From positions 4,960,001 to 5,024,000 of the forward strand of contig NW_024881329.1 in NCBI RefSeq assembly GCF_018691265.1: DNA of 64,000 nucleotides, read 5' to 3'. Of this stretch, positions 24,401 through 36,100 are shown piece by piece. Position 1 is the first letter of the stretch. Each line of letters begins with the position of its first letter. Source of the stretch: Tyto alba (Eukaryota > Chordata > Aves > Strigiformes > Tytonidae). The notes below the pieces were generated by a model. The model was not told the origin of the DNA, did not search any database, and saw nothing but the letters and a program-made list of their open reading frames with translations. The position numbers were made by a program, and so were the translations under genes.

Positions 24401-27400
24401 AGAATTGAGAGAGAGGGAATATTTGGGACGTAAAAACAAGAGAGTAGAAATGCATAAGAAAAGTGAGAAGGAGATTAAAAATACAGGGTTATCCAGTTCT
24501 TCAAAAAAAGTGATTTCTCAGAAAGAATATGTAAATGCAAAACTTAACAAAAGCTCAGTAGATAAACATTCTGCACCAAAAGGCAGTCTGTCATCTTCTA
24601 TGAGTGGTACTGATAAGAAATCCAAAGCACCAGCATTGACTGAAAAACGCTCACAGTCCTCATCTTCCTCCAGATGTGATCAAATGCAAAAAACCTCACA
24701 AAATGGCTCCTTAAAAAGCTCTACTGGTAGCAGTCATAGTAAGTTACCTGTCAATGGTATTGGAAAGTCTGGCTCAAGCTCTCATGTGCCACCCTCAAAA
24801 CCAGCAGCCAATGGGGCTCAGAGGCTACCACCTGCTAAAGAATCCAGCCTGAAAAAGTCTGTCCATACAAAATCAGACAATGCTGCAGCCCTTCAGCATG
24901 GAATCAACTCCAATGCGAAACGATCAGGCAGCAGCTTAGGAAAAGGAGGACCTGGACATCCAGGTGGCAGTTCAAGTGTAGGACCTGGGCGATCAAACAG
25001 CAATTCTGGCATGGGACCTGGAAGGCCAGGGAGTGATTTAAGCCCAGGACCTGGGCGACTGGGCAGCAGCTCAGGCACAGGACCTGGACGGCCGGGCAGC
25101 AGCTCAAGCCTGGGACCTGGCCGACTGGGCAGTGGCGCAGGTGTGGGACCTGGAAGGCTGGCTGGCAGCTCGGGCACAGGACTTGGGCGACCGGGCGGCA
25201 GCTCGGGCACAGGACTTGGGCGACCAGGCATCAGCACAAACACAGGACTTGGGCGACCAGGTAGCAGCACAGGTACAGGACCTGGAAGGCCAGGAGTCAG
25301 CCAAAGCACTGGACCTGGGCAACCAGGCAGCAGCTTGGGAACAGGACCTGGAAGGCCAGGCATCGGCCCAAGTGTAGGAGCCAAGCGACCAGGCAGCAGC
25401 TTGGGAACAGGACCTGGAAGGCCAGGAATTGGCCCAAGTGTGGGAGCCAAGCGACCAGGCGGCAGCTTGGGAACAGGACCTGGAAGGCCAGGCATCGGCC
25501 CAAGCGTGGGAGCCAAGCGACCAGGCGGCAGCTTGGGAACGGGACCAGGCAGGCCAGGAATTGGCCCAAGCACAGGAGCCGGGCGACCAGGCAGCAGCCT
25601 GGGCACAGCTGTAAAACCGAAGTGTACTGTTGTATCGGAAACTATTTCTTCTAAAAACCTAGTCACGAGACCTAGCAATGGACAGATGAATGGAATGAGA
25701 TCTTTTCAAGGGCATAGACCTGTGTTTCATCCACAAGGTAAAGTTCTAGAGCAAATAATTTTTTCACTTAGTTATTTGGTTTGTATTTTTTATATGTCTG
25801 AGTTGAGGTCAGTGAGGCTCTTTGACAATTATAGATGCAATTAGGAAGACCTGGACAAAATACCTTTTTTGCCTTTTACAGAGAACATTTAACAGTAGAA
25901 TGCTTTTTTCTGCTTTGCAACTTTTTATTTTTACCTGTGCTCATATGCCTTGAAATACCAGTCTGGGGCATGAAGAAAACTAAGCAGCCTGTGCTTGATG
26001 TTGGTATATGAATGCTGTTAGAAGGAAAAGAATTGAGGGATTCACATCTTGCATTACTTAATTATGCTTAGTCTTTCAAATTTCGTAATGTCTTAAGTAA
26101 CAGATGGGTAAACTGGTACATAAAAATTAAAACCACACAGCAAACCTGTGACTGATATTTAAGTATTCTGGCTAATTCACCTTATCAGTAAGCAGGCAGT
26201 TTCAAAAATTTATTTCTGAACAGGAACAAGCAGCATGGATTCTAGCAAATAAGTGCCTAGATACCCTGAACAAGGACATGGGCTTCTGTCTAGTAGTTTC
26301 CTCAGAATGCAGTTGGCAATACTGATATCTAATCTTCTACAGCAGGATTTAGAGGAAGAATTGCTAGTTAACTTGAGGCAGAAGTTTTCCACCTTGAAGC
26401 CCAGAGCTGTGAAATGTCTGTGCCCAAGGTATAGCAAGGAGAAGTATTTATATTAATGTTATTAATAACTTTTTTTCACTCCCCTGCCATTTAGGTCTTG
26501 GAAGACCACCTATTAGTTACAAGAGACAAATAGAAGATGATGATGATGATGAATATGACTCTGAAATGGATGACTTCATTGAAGATGAAGGGGAACCCCA
26601 AGAAGAAATATCAAAACATATTCGGGAAATATTTGGCTATGACCGGAAAAGGTAAGAAAAATGTCAGTTTTAAGATACTGCAGAACAAGCAACAGAACAA
26701 CAGAAATTAAAATAGTTCAATGAATAGAAATGTTTTAAAAATAGGGGAAGTGCTGGTAGCCATAAATGGTTTTGCATTGCAGAAATTTAACAAGCATTAG
26801 AGCTGCTTCTGTGCAGAAGAGACCTTGAATTTTCACACTGCTTGCCACGCTCTTCTGGGGAGCAATAGAAGTTGATGCAATAGGGCATAGTTGGAAAAAA
26901 CACAGCTGCTTCTATGTCTCACCTGTATAATTCATAGTGATTCTTTCCTATTACTGGAAATGCTTTCTTTAGCAGTCTGCAGTATTTCAGAATCCATCAA
27001 ATGTAGCTACCAGAATATGACCTGATAAATGCAAGAGTGTTTGTTCTGTAAGAGGATCTAATTTGCTATGACTAGCAACTGCTAGAAGATGAAGGCTTTT
27101 ATTTGGCTTATTTACATACTTCCCTCTTGTCTGACAATAACATATAAGAAAACAAGCATTTTAAAAGCTTGTAACTTAGATTCTTTCAAAACATAAAAAT
27201 CTGTGTATAGCAAGATAATTGTCCTTTCTAAGAAAGGATGCGAATTCGTGACTCAGTTGTACGTTATCATGTTTGTTAGTGTGCTAAAAACTAATGTTTA
27301 ATTTCCAGATACAAAGATGAAAGTGATTATGCCTTACGTTATATGGAGAGCAGCTGGAGAGAGCAACAGAAAGAAGAAGCTAGGAGGTATGCACAGATGT

Positions 27401-29587
27401 AAATGCAGATAAAAAGTGGGAACCTTGTTTATTGCCCAAATCATGGGGCTAAGAGTGGATATTTGCTGCTTTTTTTATACAGAGGTAAATAAGCCTTACC
27501 ATGTTTTTATAAGAAAGCCTAGGTAAAGGTGAAACTTAGTCAGCCAGTGGTTGGTACAGTAAGTAAATCTTGTATGCTCATCCTCATACATTACAAACTT
27601 CGCTTGTTTAAAAAAAAAATAAACCAAAACCAATGTATGCCCAAAGATCTTTCTAAAAATACTTTAAATGTCAGCTGAAATGCTAACCCCTTCAGTTTGT
27701 CCCAAACATTACAGTATTCTGCTAGTTTAAGGACTGGAAGAAGTCTTAATTGTTTTTATCTACATATATGTGTGTGTGTGTGTGTGTGTATTTCTATGTA
27801 TGTTTACAAAGTACTCTAACAAACTTATAATCAGGGATTTCAAATACAAAGATTATATTTTCATATTGGTTTTGACCATTGGCTTTGGCTTCCAGATCTG
27901 CACAATTCTTACATCGCTATTATAAAGCCTGGTGTTCATAAACTGATTTTCTTTTTGTTTTTTAATGGCTGGTGGAACAAGCTTTGTGAAAGTTATGAGT
28001 TTTTTACAGATAATGGAGAATATTGGAATACACTGAGTTAACAATTTTCTTGTTCTACTGAAATTCTGATACTGTTGTTCAGAAGGTACCTTGAACACTG
28101 GAAACTTGTATCATTTTGAAGTTGTAGTCAGTGTCCTAACTCCTCTGTGTTCCTGGGGAGTAGCTGCATCTCATGCAAAGCTATAGTCTGTTAAATGGAG
28201 TTAGAGCGAACAACTGGAATTTTCATGATCCTGCTATTGACAGAATTCCATTGAAGACCTAGAGTGAGGTTTTACAGAGTTGAATACCTGCTTAACTTCT
28301 AGCTACACATGCAGCATGAAGGAATTAAACTTCAGTAAAATTAACTATTTTTAGTGCTCAGCTAGTTTTCACTGAGTTTGGTTAAAAGCATTGTGACCCT
28401 TGAAATGAGGAACTTCTAAACAAGCAAGTCCATTAAAATGATAGTTAAGTTTGAAGTTGAAATGAAAAATTGTTCTCTGAGGCAGAGTCTTATCACATAG
28501 ATCCTTGATGTGTTTCTTTCTAATTTTAATTTGGATGATTGCAATTTCCTGAATTCAGGACGACTTTGCTATGTTTGTTTAGGCATAAAATCCATTTTAG
28601 AGCCTGTACGGGAACAGTTTAGCCCAGAACAGTTGAATCCTCATTGTCATGGGGTTGAACCTTTTGCATTGAGGTGCATGCTACACTGCCTTATGTTGCT
28701 TCATAAAGAACTATGGATGAACAAATGCACTTAGTGGGGCTGCAAATGAGGTAGTAGCTGATCACAAAATGGTAACTTTGCCACACCCGTTCCTAGCGTC
28801 AAACCAGCAAGACTATCCAGCCCTTATTTATTGAAATGGAGATCAGTGATTGCAGATTCTGTTTTAAGTATCACTTTCAACATACTGACTTCTATGAGGC
28901 TGAAGGAATTACACAGGGATGTATCTAGAACAGGCCACATTAGCAGAGTCTCTCCTGTGGGCCTGTTCACCAGAGTCGTGGCAGCTGGATGGACTGAGGG
29001 GGGAGCGATGTTGTGCGTTGTAGCAACCTGAATGGTGCCTCAAGCCAGGAAGTTGCAGCGATCTCTTCTCTACTGTATGACATGTCCCTTCTCTCCCTTG
29101 CCCATGTAAAAGGTTTAGCTGGCGCTCAGAAGTTGATGAGAGGCAATCTTGCTATCACTTGTATGTAAGAGATACATTAGTAAGAATTGAGGGGTGTTTC
29201 ATCAGCTTCATTTTGGAAAAAAATGAGCTTTTGTATTAAAACCAGGTTTTCTCACAATCTTGATTTTTTTTTTTTTTTAATTTATTGTAATGTAATGATA
29301 AAATATTGATTTATTTTCTTAAAGCTGTATTCTCACTATAATTAAAGAAAACTTATGATTGTTGAACTGATCTAAAAGTTCTGCTCCAATCAGCTGTAAT
29401 TTCAGGATTGCTTTTCTTGGGGGAGGGGTAAAAGTAAAATTTCATGTTTCTTGGGTAGCACTGTGTAAAGGATTTAATCTTATTTGGCAGCTTGAGACTC
29501 GGTGTTCAGGAGGACTTAGAAGAATTGAGACGGGAAGAAGAAGAATTAAAACGCAAGAGACAGTCTAAGAAGCTGAGGACACGTTAA
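12395..29587 (+). CDS. SPTY2D1: SPT2 chromatin protein domain-containing 1 (histone H3-H4 chaperone)
   Basis: Six coding exons (12395-12454, 22408-22522, 23977-25737, 26495-26651, 27309-27386, 29491-29587) join in phase to 755 codons. The human protein is about 685. The start ATG sits in a good Kozak context (GCCATGG) and gives MDFRNILVMASEQQG, close to the human N-terminus. Residues 21-58 carry the conserved KRYSLAVGPPKK block. Lysine- and serine-rich disordered sequence follows, then a Gly-Pro-Arg-rich tandem repeat at about residues 374-602. The C-terminal SPT2 domain (about 646-755) opens with an acidic stretch and contains HIREIFGYDRKRYKDESDYA. In characterised family members this domain binds histones H3-H4 and acts in nuclear and nucleolar chromatin during transcription. 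The extra length compared with human may come from the repeat expansion. All introns are GT-AG. Confidence 0.95.
14769..14788. repeat. (TG)n/(TA)n microsatellite
   Basis: A short TG dinucleotide run passing into TATATA, in SPTY2D1 intron 1. Confidence 0.85.
18460..18520 (-). mobile_element. CR1 LINE 3'-tail fragment
   Basis: AGAATCATAGAATCATTTAGG followed by CTGGAAAAGACCCTCAAG is the reverse complement of the characteristic CR1 3' end, with its ATTCTATG-type 8-bp repeat. Only the last ~60 bases of the element remain, which is typical of heavily 5'-truncated CR1 insertions. Confidence 0.75.
19737..19817. repeat. T/TG-rich low-complexity tract
   Basis: Mixed poly(T), TG and TTG runs in SPTY2D1 intron 1. 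No element recognised. Confidence 0.7.
20382..20755 (-). mobile_element. CR1 LINE fragment with end of ORF2
   Basis: The 3' tail (ATCACAGAATGGTTTGGGTT, then GGAAGGGACC) marks the element end at about 20382, so the element reads on the minus strand. Translated that way, the region gives GDLTAAFQHLKGAYKG and GNGFKLKKGRFRLDRRK, followed by a HWYRLPRE block. These match the conserved C-terminal part of the CR1 reverse-transcriptase ORF. The frame is open here but 5'-truncated near 20755, so this is a dead copy. It lies in SPTY2D1 intron 1, antisense to the gene. Confidence 0.88.
21357..22254 (-). mobile_element. Solo LTR of an endogenous retrovirus, 5-bp TSD
   Basis: An 898-bp element has TG...CA ends (TGTTGCAG at the left, CTGTCACA at the right). 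Identical flanking pentamers ACTCT lie at 21352-21356 and 22255-22259. On the minus strand an AATAAA signal reads from 21412 to 21407, close to the element's 3' end. Internal direct repeats are visible: GGGTTCAATAAGTTCAATGG with a variant about 60 bases on, and several GGATCTCT units between 21815 and 21890. It shows no coding content. It sits in SPTY2D1 intron 1, 153 bases before the exon 2 acceptor region. The class (ERVL-like, from the 5-bp duplication) is an inference. Confidence 0.82.
22408..22522 (+). CDS. SPTY2D1: SPTY2D1 coding exon 2
   Basis: Encodes residues 21-58 plus the first base of codon 59, including KRYSLAVGPPKK and AAVQAFLRRQEEEKRKK. Acceptor TTTGCAG, donor GTAATA. Confidence 0.95.
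22523..23976 (+). other. SPTY2D1: SPTY2D1 intron 2
   Basis: GTAATA to TTTTACAG. No repeat family or exon recognised inside. Confidence 0.85.
23977..25737 (+). CDS. SPTY2D1: SPTY2D1 coding exon 3 (large central exon)
   Basis: 1761 bases encode residues 59-645. The exon begins with a charged coiled region (ALEERRKKEELLARRIELKH), continues through KARAMASRTKDNFYGYNGIP and acidic and serine-rich segments, and ends in a Gly/Pro/Arg repeat. The frame stays open to 25844, but the GTAAAG donor at 25738 and the phase match to exon 4 show that the last ~107 bases are intron. Confidence 0.95.
24921..25607 (+). repeat. SPTY2D1: Coding minisatellite (GPGRPGSS-type repeats) in SPTY2D1 exon 3
   Basis: Tandem units of about 36 nt encode variants of GPGRPGSSxGT. 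They pass into four near-identical 66-nt units starting at 25338, 25404, 25470 and 25536, each encoding GTGPGRPGIGPSVGAKRPG plus three residues. All units are multiples of three, so copy-number change keeps the frame. The long antisense open frame over this tract is a mirror of the repeat. Confidence 0.95.
25738..26494 (+). other. SPTY2D1: SPTY2D1 intron 3
   Basis: GTAAAG to CCATTTAG. No further feature seen. Confidence 0.85.
26495..26651 (+). CDS. SPTY2D1: SPTY2D1 coding exon 4 (start of SPT2 domain)
   Basis: Encodes about residues 646-697. An acidic run (EDDDDDEYDSEMDDF) is followed by EEISKHIREIFGYDRK. Acceptor CATTTAG, donor GTAAGA. Confidence 0.95.
26652..27308 (+). other. SPTY2D1: SPTY2D1 intron 4
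   Basis: GTAAGA to ATTTCCAG. No further feature seen. Confidence 0.85.
27309..27386 (+). CDS. SPTY2D1: SPTY2D1 coding exon 5
   Basis: Encodes YKDESDYALRYMESSWREQQ and the start of KEEAR, part of the conserved SPT2 domain. Phase 2 on both sides. Donor GTATGC. Confidence 0.95.
27387..29490 (+). other. SPTY2D1: SPTY2D1 intron 5
   Basis: GTATGC to TTTGGCAG. Contains a (TG)n tract at 27764-27790 and a poly(T) run near 29267-29278. No exon recognised. Confidence 0.85.
27764..27790. repeat. (TG)n microsatellite
   Basis: About thirteen TG units preceded by TATA, in SPTY2D1 intron 5. Confidence 0.9.
29491..29587 (+). CDS. SPTY2D1: SPTY2D1 coding exon 6 with stop
   Basis: Encodes LRLGVQEDLEELRREEEELK and a basic C-terminus ending KKLRTR, then TAA at 29585-29587. 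This matches the end of the SPT2 domain. Confidence 0.95.
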
Positions 29588-32500
29588 CTGACTTACGGCG
29601 TTGACTTTGTATTTCTGCTACCCTCTGCCTCCATACATCTCTTATTCTACTTCAGTTTCCATTTGCTTGTTAGAGGACAAAAGAATATTTAAAGGGATTA
29701 AAGTACTGAAAAGCAAGTCTTTAGTTTGACCTAAATAAGATATTTATTTTTAATACTTGCCAGGGTTGGTTTTTTATGAAGAAATTAATGCACTAATGCA
29801 TATTAAGTGGAATAAAATTAATAGATGTTTCCATTAATTAAACCAGTTCAAGATGCCAGCAGAAATATTGACTAGCTATGCACTGACTCGGAACTGTGTG
29901 GCCCCCTATACTGGTAAACCAATTCTGCTTTCACTTGAAAGAAAGGAATAGCATTCTTGTTCCCTGATGTTTCTTGAGACTTAGATAAATTGCTTTATAT
30001 CCTACTCCGCCTCCCAACTTGAGCCTCAAAGTATTGAAGTGTCATCTTCTGTTCAGAAGCAGCTTGGGTGTAAATTCAGCCATTGCCACAGATGTTCAAA
30101 GCAATAAAGTGCTGCATATTTTCTGATTTGAGGGCCCATAAAAATAATTCGAACCTCTATTTCTAAACAGAAAAGTGCATGTCATTTGCAAATTTTACAG
30201 CTATAGATACAGCAAAAAGATTATGTTGGCTTTTGCTGTGTCTGGAATTCCAGTGCCAGTGTAATTCAGTATGATACACGCCCTGAAAATAGGAATTTCT
30301 AGTGTATGTCTAACCTAGTGCTTTTGGGCTCAAGCGTATGCTTGGGAATTCTTTTCCTGCCCTGTAAATCCTCACATTTGTTTAACAGCTTCTGCTGCTT
30401 TTACAAATTGTGTATGGTACACATGTTCTTTCTTGCATTAAACATCCGATGTGTTAAATGATTTAAAATGTGAAGCAGTCATTTATCTAATTAGGCTTAC
30501 TATTTAGAAAGCACATCAGAATTAAGTTTTGTTAAAAAGTATTTGCAGCGCTTCAATATTAACAACTTCATGTTAACTAGTTAATACTTGTAATTAATTT
30601 CATCAAACCAAAAATCTAAACTGTTACGAATAGCAGGAGAGTTAGTTCAGTTACCTAACTGCCCATATTTGCACATTATTTCTAACTATGCACTTAAAAG
30701 ACTGTTTCTTTCAGTAACTGAATTTGTTTACAGTCAGTACAGGGTTCATGTAAGTCTACAGGAGTTGTACTGAGTCTGAAGCTCAAAGCTGGTGCTGCAT
30801 CTACTTTATTTCCCCGGGTTGCCCTTCAAAGCTCACCAGTATCACTACTCAGCTTTGCCTCATGCTCCAGGACTCCACTGATAGTACCTCTGGCTTCAGC
30901 TGCTGAGGCTGATGTGTTTTAATGCTAGAAGTACTTGGAAAAGTACAAAAAGGGCTTCGTGTGTTTGGGGAAGGAGGGAAGTAAAGGAATAAAGGAGAAA
31001 TTACCTTGTAGAAAAAACAACAAAGGAACCTTTCCTATCAGGGGGCTATTCCTAACAATGCTGCTTCTAGGAAGCAGTTCAGATAGCAACTTGTAAGAAA
31101 CAATCTTGGAAGCTGCTGAAGTTTAAACATCTGACTCTTAATGTAAGAAAAAACAGATTTGCCTTTTTAAGATGTCTTCTGTCAATGGTGTAGCATTTCA
31201 CTGCCTCAGTAAAACATGTGACATGAGTAAGCTATTGGGATAGATAATTCAGTATTAGCTGACATGGAGCCCAGATGAAAATACCACCACTGCTGCTCTG
31301 TACTTTTAACTTTCCATATCAACTAACAAAAACCATTTCTCAGTGTATGCGCTTGAGACCATGCAAGATAGTGTAACCTCACTGCTTGTCTAGAAGTGTG
31401 TTGTATTCACTCTGCTTCATTGGGACCATCTAAAATTTTCTGTTGTAGTTCCTAGAATTATCCATTCAAGACAATGAACATTGGGACCATGATCAAGTTG
31501 CTGGGGTTTTTTTACTTCATAGTCCTTTCTAGATGACAAAAGGCTGTAGGTCTGTCAACCCAGACAGCTATATCAGCTGTGAGCAACTTCCTGCCTGGCT
31601 GGGAAAAAAGTCCCTTATGAAGCAAAAGAAATATATTCAAAATTGGTTCATCTGGGAATTTAATCTGCATTTCACATAAATATAGGTTAAATAAAACTTG
31701 ATTATTTCACCACTTTCTGATTACTTAACCATGCAAGATCAGTTAAATTTCTTAATCTGTAAAGCACTTTGTCATTTGTCTTTTAGCTGATGACTGGAAT
31801 GTACTCTGCTAGCCTCCCTAAGACACTGTAGAACGGTTTCTTCACACAGTGATCACTGCTTAAATTTTGTCTTTCGTATGCAAAATTAGTCAAGGACACA
31901 TTTGTAATTTTACAGTCAAGAAGTACTTTCTCATAATTGGCATGGGATGCTAATGGTTTTCAAATTTTATATGAATGTTTAGGTTTCAATGTGTTTGCAT
32001 TTGCTGCATGTTTGTAAATCGGCTAGGAAGGAACTAAATTTGTGTTTCCAGTTCCTGACCTTGTATCCATAAAACATGTTTACTATTTGCCAGATAATAG
32101 TATTAATCTAAGGAGAGTACTTCAGTACTTGTCCAAAGTGCATCTGAATTTGAGGTTAAGAAAAAAAATGGAAAAATGCTTATATCGGTTTCTGAGGAGC
32201 TGATGTTAAGATAATGATTTAATTGTATTTAATGAAATTCTGGTTTGTTTTTTAGATTTTTAATTCACTGTTTGATAATGTGCCTTTTTTAGTAAATTGT
32301 GTCAAAAAATAATGAATGTAGGAGTATAAAAAGGTTGGTCGGTTTCTGCTATCTCAGATTCTATATCCTTAAACTTGATAGTGTGAAATGACATACTTTT
32401 CATAAAACCCTTCCAGGTCTGGCTTTGATTGCACAATTACAGTAGCTACTTCTTTACTGCTAATGCTAAATCAAATGAAGGGCACTTTCTATTGATGACT

Positions 32501-33110
32501 ACTTTTTGAAAAGGTCTTGTATTTACACTTGAGCTGTATTTCACTTTACAGCGATGTCTTTTGGAGGCCAGGGTTTTGCATATCACAGCAAGCCTTAGTG
32601 TGCAACTCTGTGCTGTGCTTTAAAATAAAATTCTTTCAAGAAGTATATGAGATCTCTATGGAAATCTGGATTTATTTTTATGTAAAGTCCAAAATATTGT
32701 CCAGGAAAACTAATTTTCTATTTTTTTTGCATTTTGTAACATAATCTAGTAGCTGATGCATATTTCTAGATATAGCATATTTCTGGAGACCAAAACATGT
32801 CATAAAATAAATATATGGAGAGACTGGTGTTTAAATTGTGATGAATGTACTTCTATTTATTTTGGTGAGTGGGTGTGATGCAATATTAAAGTGTTAGTGT
32901 GTAAATAAGTGATTCTAGTTCTAGCCAATGATTTTTTTTCTTTGGGGATATCATTTGTGCACAATGTCTTTTTACACAATGTGACAAATCAGGTTAACTC
33001 ATACATAGCTTAACTGTTTTCTGGTGCTGTCAAGAAAGTGTACACTTCTGCACACACCAAATGCATTTAAGTTTTGCAGAGTGCGTATCCAATAAATTAC
33101 AGGCGTTAAA
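29588..33110 (+). other. SPTY2D1: Probable SPTY2D1 3' UTR, extent uncertain
   Basis: AT-rich, repeat-poor sequence follows the stop codon without a new gene. AATAAA signals occur at 29811, 30103, 32624 and, near the end, in CCAATAAATTACAGG at about 33090. Which of these is used cannot be decided from sequence alone. A long 3' UTR ending near 33.11 kb, or a short one ending near 29.83 or 30.12 kb, are all possible. Confidence 0.4.
30103..30108 (+). terminator. SPTY2D1: Candidate polyadenylation signal AATAAA (SPTY2D1)
   Basis: Canonical hexamer about 515 bases after the stop, followed by a T-rich stretch. One of several candidates. Confidence 0.3.
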
Positions 33111-36100
33111 CATTCTACTGCTATTTCTCATTGGTTTACTTTATGGAAGATTTCTCAGAATGCTTTTCTGCTGGCTTCCTCTGACCTGTCACATACGGCA
33201 GCAGTAGGCTGAATGTTCTCCAAGGATTGTTCTCTTGTTCTCATGCAGCCAGCAAGAATGTATGAAAAATTAACAGAATCACTTAAGTGTTTAGAAAAGA
33301 TCTGAAAATTATTGGCGCCTCCTGTGGTTTAGACTTGTTAATTCATATAGATTTGGAGGTATGTGTGTTTTAGTACGATAATATACACAAGTGTGCCTGT
33401 TGCCTTTAATCTCTCCACTTGGAGTGTGGGGTTTCATCCTGCAGTTTCATAAGCAGCATCTTTTTTGGATTCTCCTCTTGCCATGTACAGAATCTGAACC
33501 TCCTCAATTGCTGTCTCCTATGCCATGGTTTACTGCTTCAGCAGGTGGAGGTAAATACTAGTGACTGTTCTGACCAGCTTGTGCGGTGACCCACTTCCAA
33601 ACAGATAAATGAATACACATCCAAGTAAGCCCATTTGCCTTCCCTTTGGAACTCCTGTGCTTAAAAAAATCTCACCTTGATTGGAATTACCTTGTATGGA
33701 ATTCCTTGGGATGTTTAATGTGTCTTTTATAGCTGTAATCAGTCATCAGTTGTTATTTCAAAGCAAATATATTCTCTTCAGGTGGAGGATGATTCTACAC
33801 TGAGTTATCTTAATCCAACCACTAAAGCTGTACTTCTCTGGAAGCAATAAAATTATTTTACTCGGGTTTGGAAAAAGATAATTACAGGTTTCCCTCATTT
33901 GAGGACAGTTTTTAGTTATAACTTATTTGAATCAACATTTTAGTTCCACAAGCCAGAACTCCAGTTTAGTTATCCCATAGATAGCTTTTTCTTACTGCTT
34001 CAAATGCATATGGAAACATTTATTTCTCCATGAGCCTGGGGATCCAAAGAGCCTTTGACATATCATGCCTAACATACTTTGTGGGATGAAATTAAAGACA
34101 GAAGAGGTTCCTGAAGTAATGAAACATGTCACAAGTTTAGTCCTAACTTCTCTATTCACAACTGATTAATAGTTTTGTTTTTCCAAACCATCTGGCTTAA
34201 CTTGCTTTGGGGATTTTCTCCAAGTTCTTCATGGGAGTCCTGGTTTTTGCTTATATGCTTTTTCCTGCTTTGGCAAATTCATACTCTTTTTTTTTTGGTA
34301 TGCTGGATGCAACTTCTGCCCAGTTTTTCAACATTTCACAGTTGTTGAAAGGCAAGTATCTGATGCCATCTCCTTATCATACTCTGTGTGTGAAAGTTGA
34401 TAGCAATTGACAAAGAATCAAGAGCTTCAGTGATTGTGTTTTTTCTTGTTAAAGGAATGGGCTTGATTCTGACTTGAAAAACAATTGAGTGTAGTATTCT
34501 TGGTTTTCTAATTCACTCAGAATCACTAGGAGAGCATATTTATGCACACACTGATTGTAAAAGTATATAAAGCACATGAATGCTTTACGTGTGCTTCTCA
34601 ATGTATTTAACCTCTTTTGTGGACTTCTTCATTGAGGTAACTAGCTTCCTTGAATGATACAGGTAGGGATATGTTTGTTGTGGGTCTGTCCTCACCTCCC
34701 TATCACAATAATTATTCCTCTATGCCAGCCTCTTCCAGCTCTTGCGTTGCATTAATACTTTGTGGTCCCTCAACACATCCACTGTCATGACACTTGTCCA
34801 GATAAAGAAGTGGTGTGCATGTTAGAGCATTACACTTGTTGATTGACCTGCTGCTCTGCAATTGATAAAGGACTCTGCTTACTATTATTTTTCCACAGTA
34901 GGGTACTAATATGAGTCAATCCACCTCATGTGGCTCTTGATTTCTATAGAATGTGCAGGAAGTCTGTTTTTGAGACATTTACAGCGGTCTCAAGTGTGAC
35001 CATAAATGATGCATAGACAGGCAGCCTGGACATGTAAGATGAATCTTCAGAGTTCATGCAGAGTGATGCGCTGTTGTTAACAACCCTCTTCCCCCAGCTG
35101 AAATGAGTGAACCAACAAACCCTTTATTAACCTGGCTTCTTTTTGCTGGCTGTATTTAAAAAGGGAACGTGGTGATGGCAGTGTATAGTGTGTGATGTGG
35201 CCCAGGGCTATGGGGAGCCCTGTTTCTGAGCAGTGAGAGATGCTGGAACTTGCAGGAAAAAATAACTTTAATGGAAGACCATTTGCTGCCATATGTAGTT
35301 GGCAATGAGATCTAATGTACCTCAAAACTTCTGGTTTAAATCCAGCCTTGGCTGGATGATGCTTTTAAACTGATAGTTATCATGTATACTATGGTCTCAG
35401 TCTAGTTCACACACATGAGTAAGTTACTTGTTCAGAACAAAGGAAAACACTCAGGTAAGTAATATTCTTACTCATGGTATTTCCAGAGCTGAAGCCAGTT
35501 TGAGTTTTGTGAGGAAACTTGCTCCTGCCACTTGTGTTGCAGTTGGTCTTCATTTATTCCCTGAACTTCAGTATCTAGGATGATCACTTGAGCATATTTG
35601 AGAAGTGCAAATTTTGACTGTACCATTTACTATGTTCAACTTGTAATTTCCATTCCATTACCTTTAATTTGGACAACTCACACTATTATTTGATTTTCTC
35701 CACGGGAGAAAATTCTTTGAAATGCATCCTGAATTGTAGTTTCATGTTATTGAGAACCTTTTCCCTTGGCTTTGCTCTATACTAGTGTACCTAGAGATAC
35801 AGAATGCCCATGGGTAAGCAGAAAAATGAGACATATTTAAAATATGAAAGTTTAAGACAGTAAAAATGATGCCGCTTTCCTCTTGGGTGGAGCTGAATAA
35901 AATTTAAAAGCCACACACTGTAGAACTATCTCCATGTTCCATGAGACTGTTACTTTATTTTGCCCTTTCCCTTACCATCTCAGAAACTGCAGCCTATTTT
36001 CTGTGTAATTAAACATCTTAACTTTTCTACCAAGTCTCAAATACAGTAGTAAGGAGACCCATACTGCTTACAAAGTACTAGGTTTTTGAATACATAAGGT

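Noticed and set aside
24893..25678. 261-codon antisense open frame rich in Pro/Gly/Leu
   Set aside because: It is the mirror of the SPTY2D1 coding minisatellite. The periodic sequence lacks stops in several frames, and it has no domain and no promoter.
25738..25844. Extension of the SPTY2D1 exon 3 frame by about 35 codons
   Set aside because: A GTAAAG donor at 25738 and exact phase continuity to the SPT2-domain exon at 26495 show that this is intron read-through.
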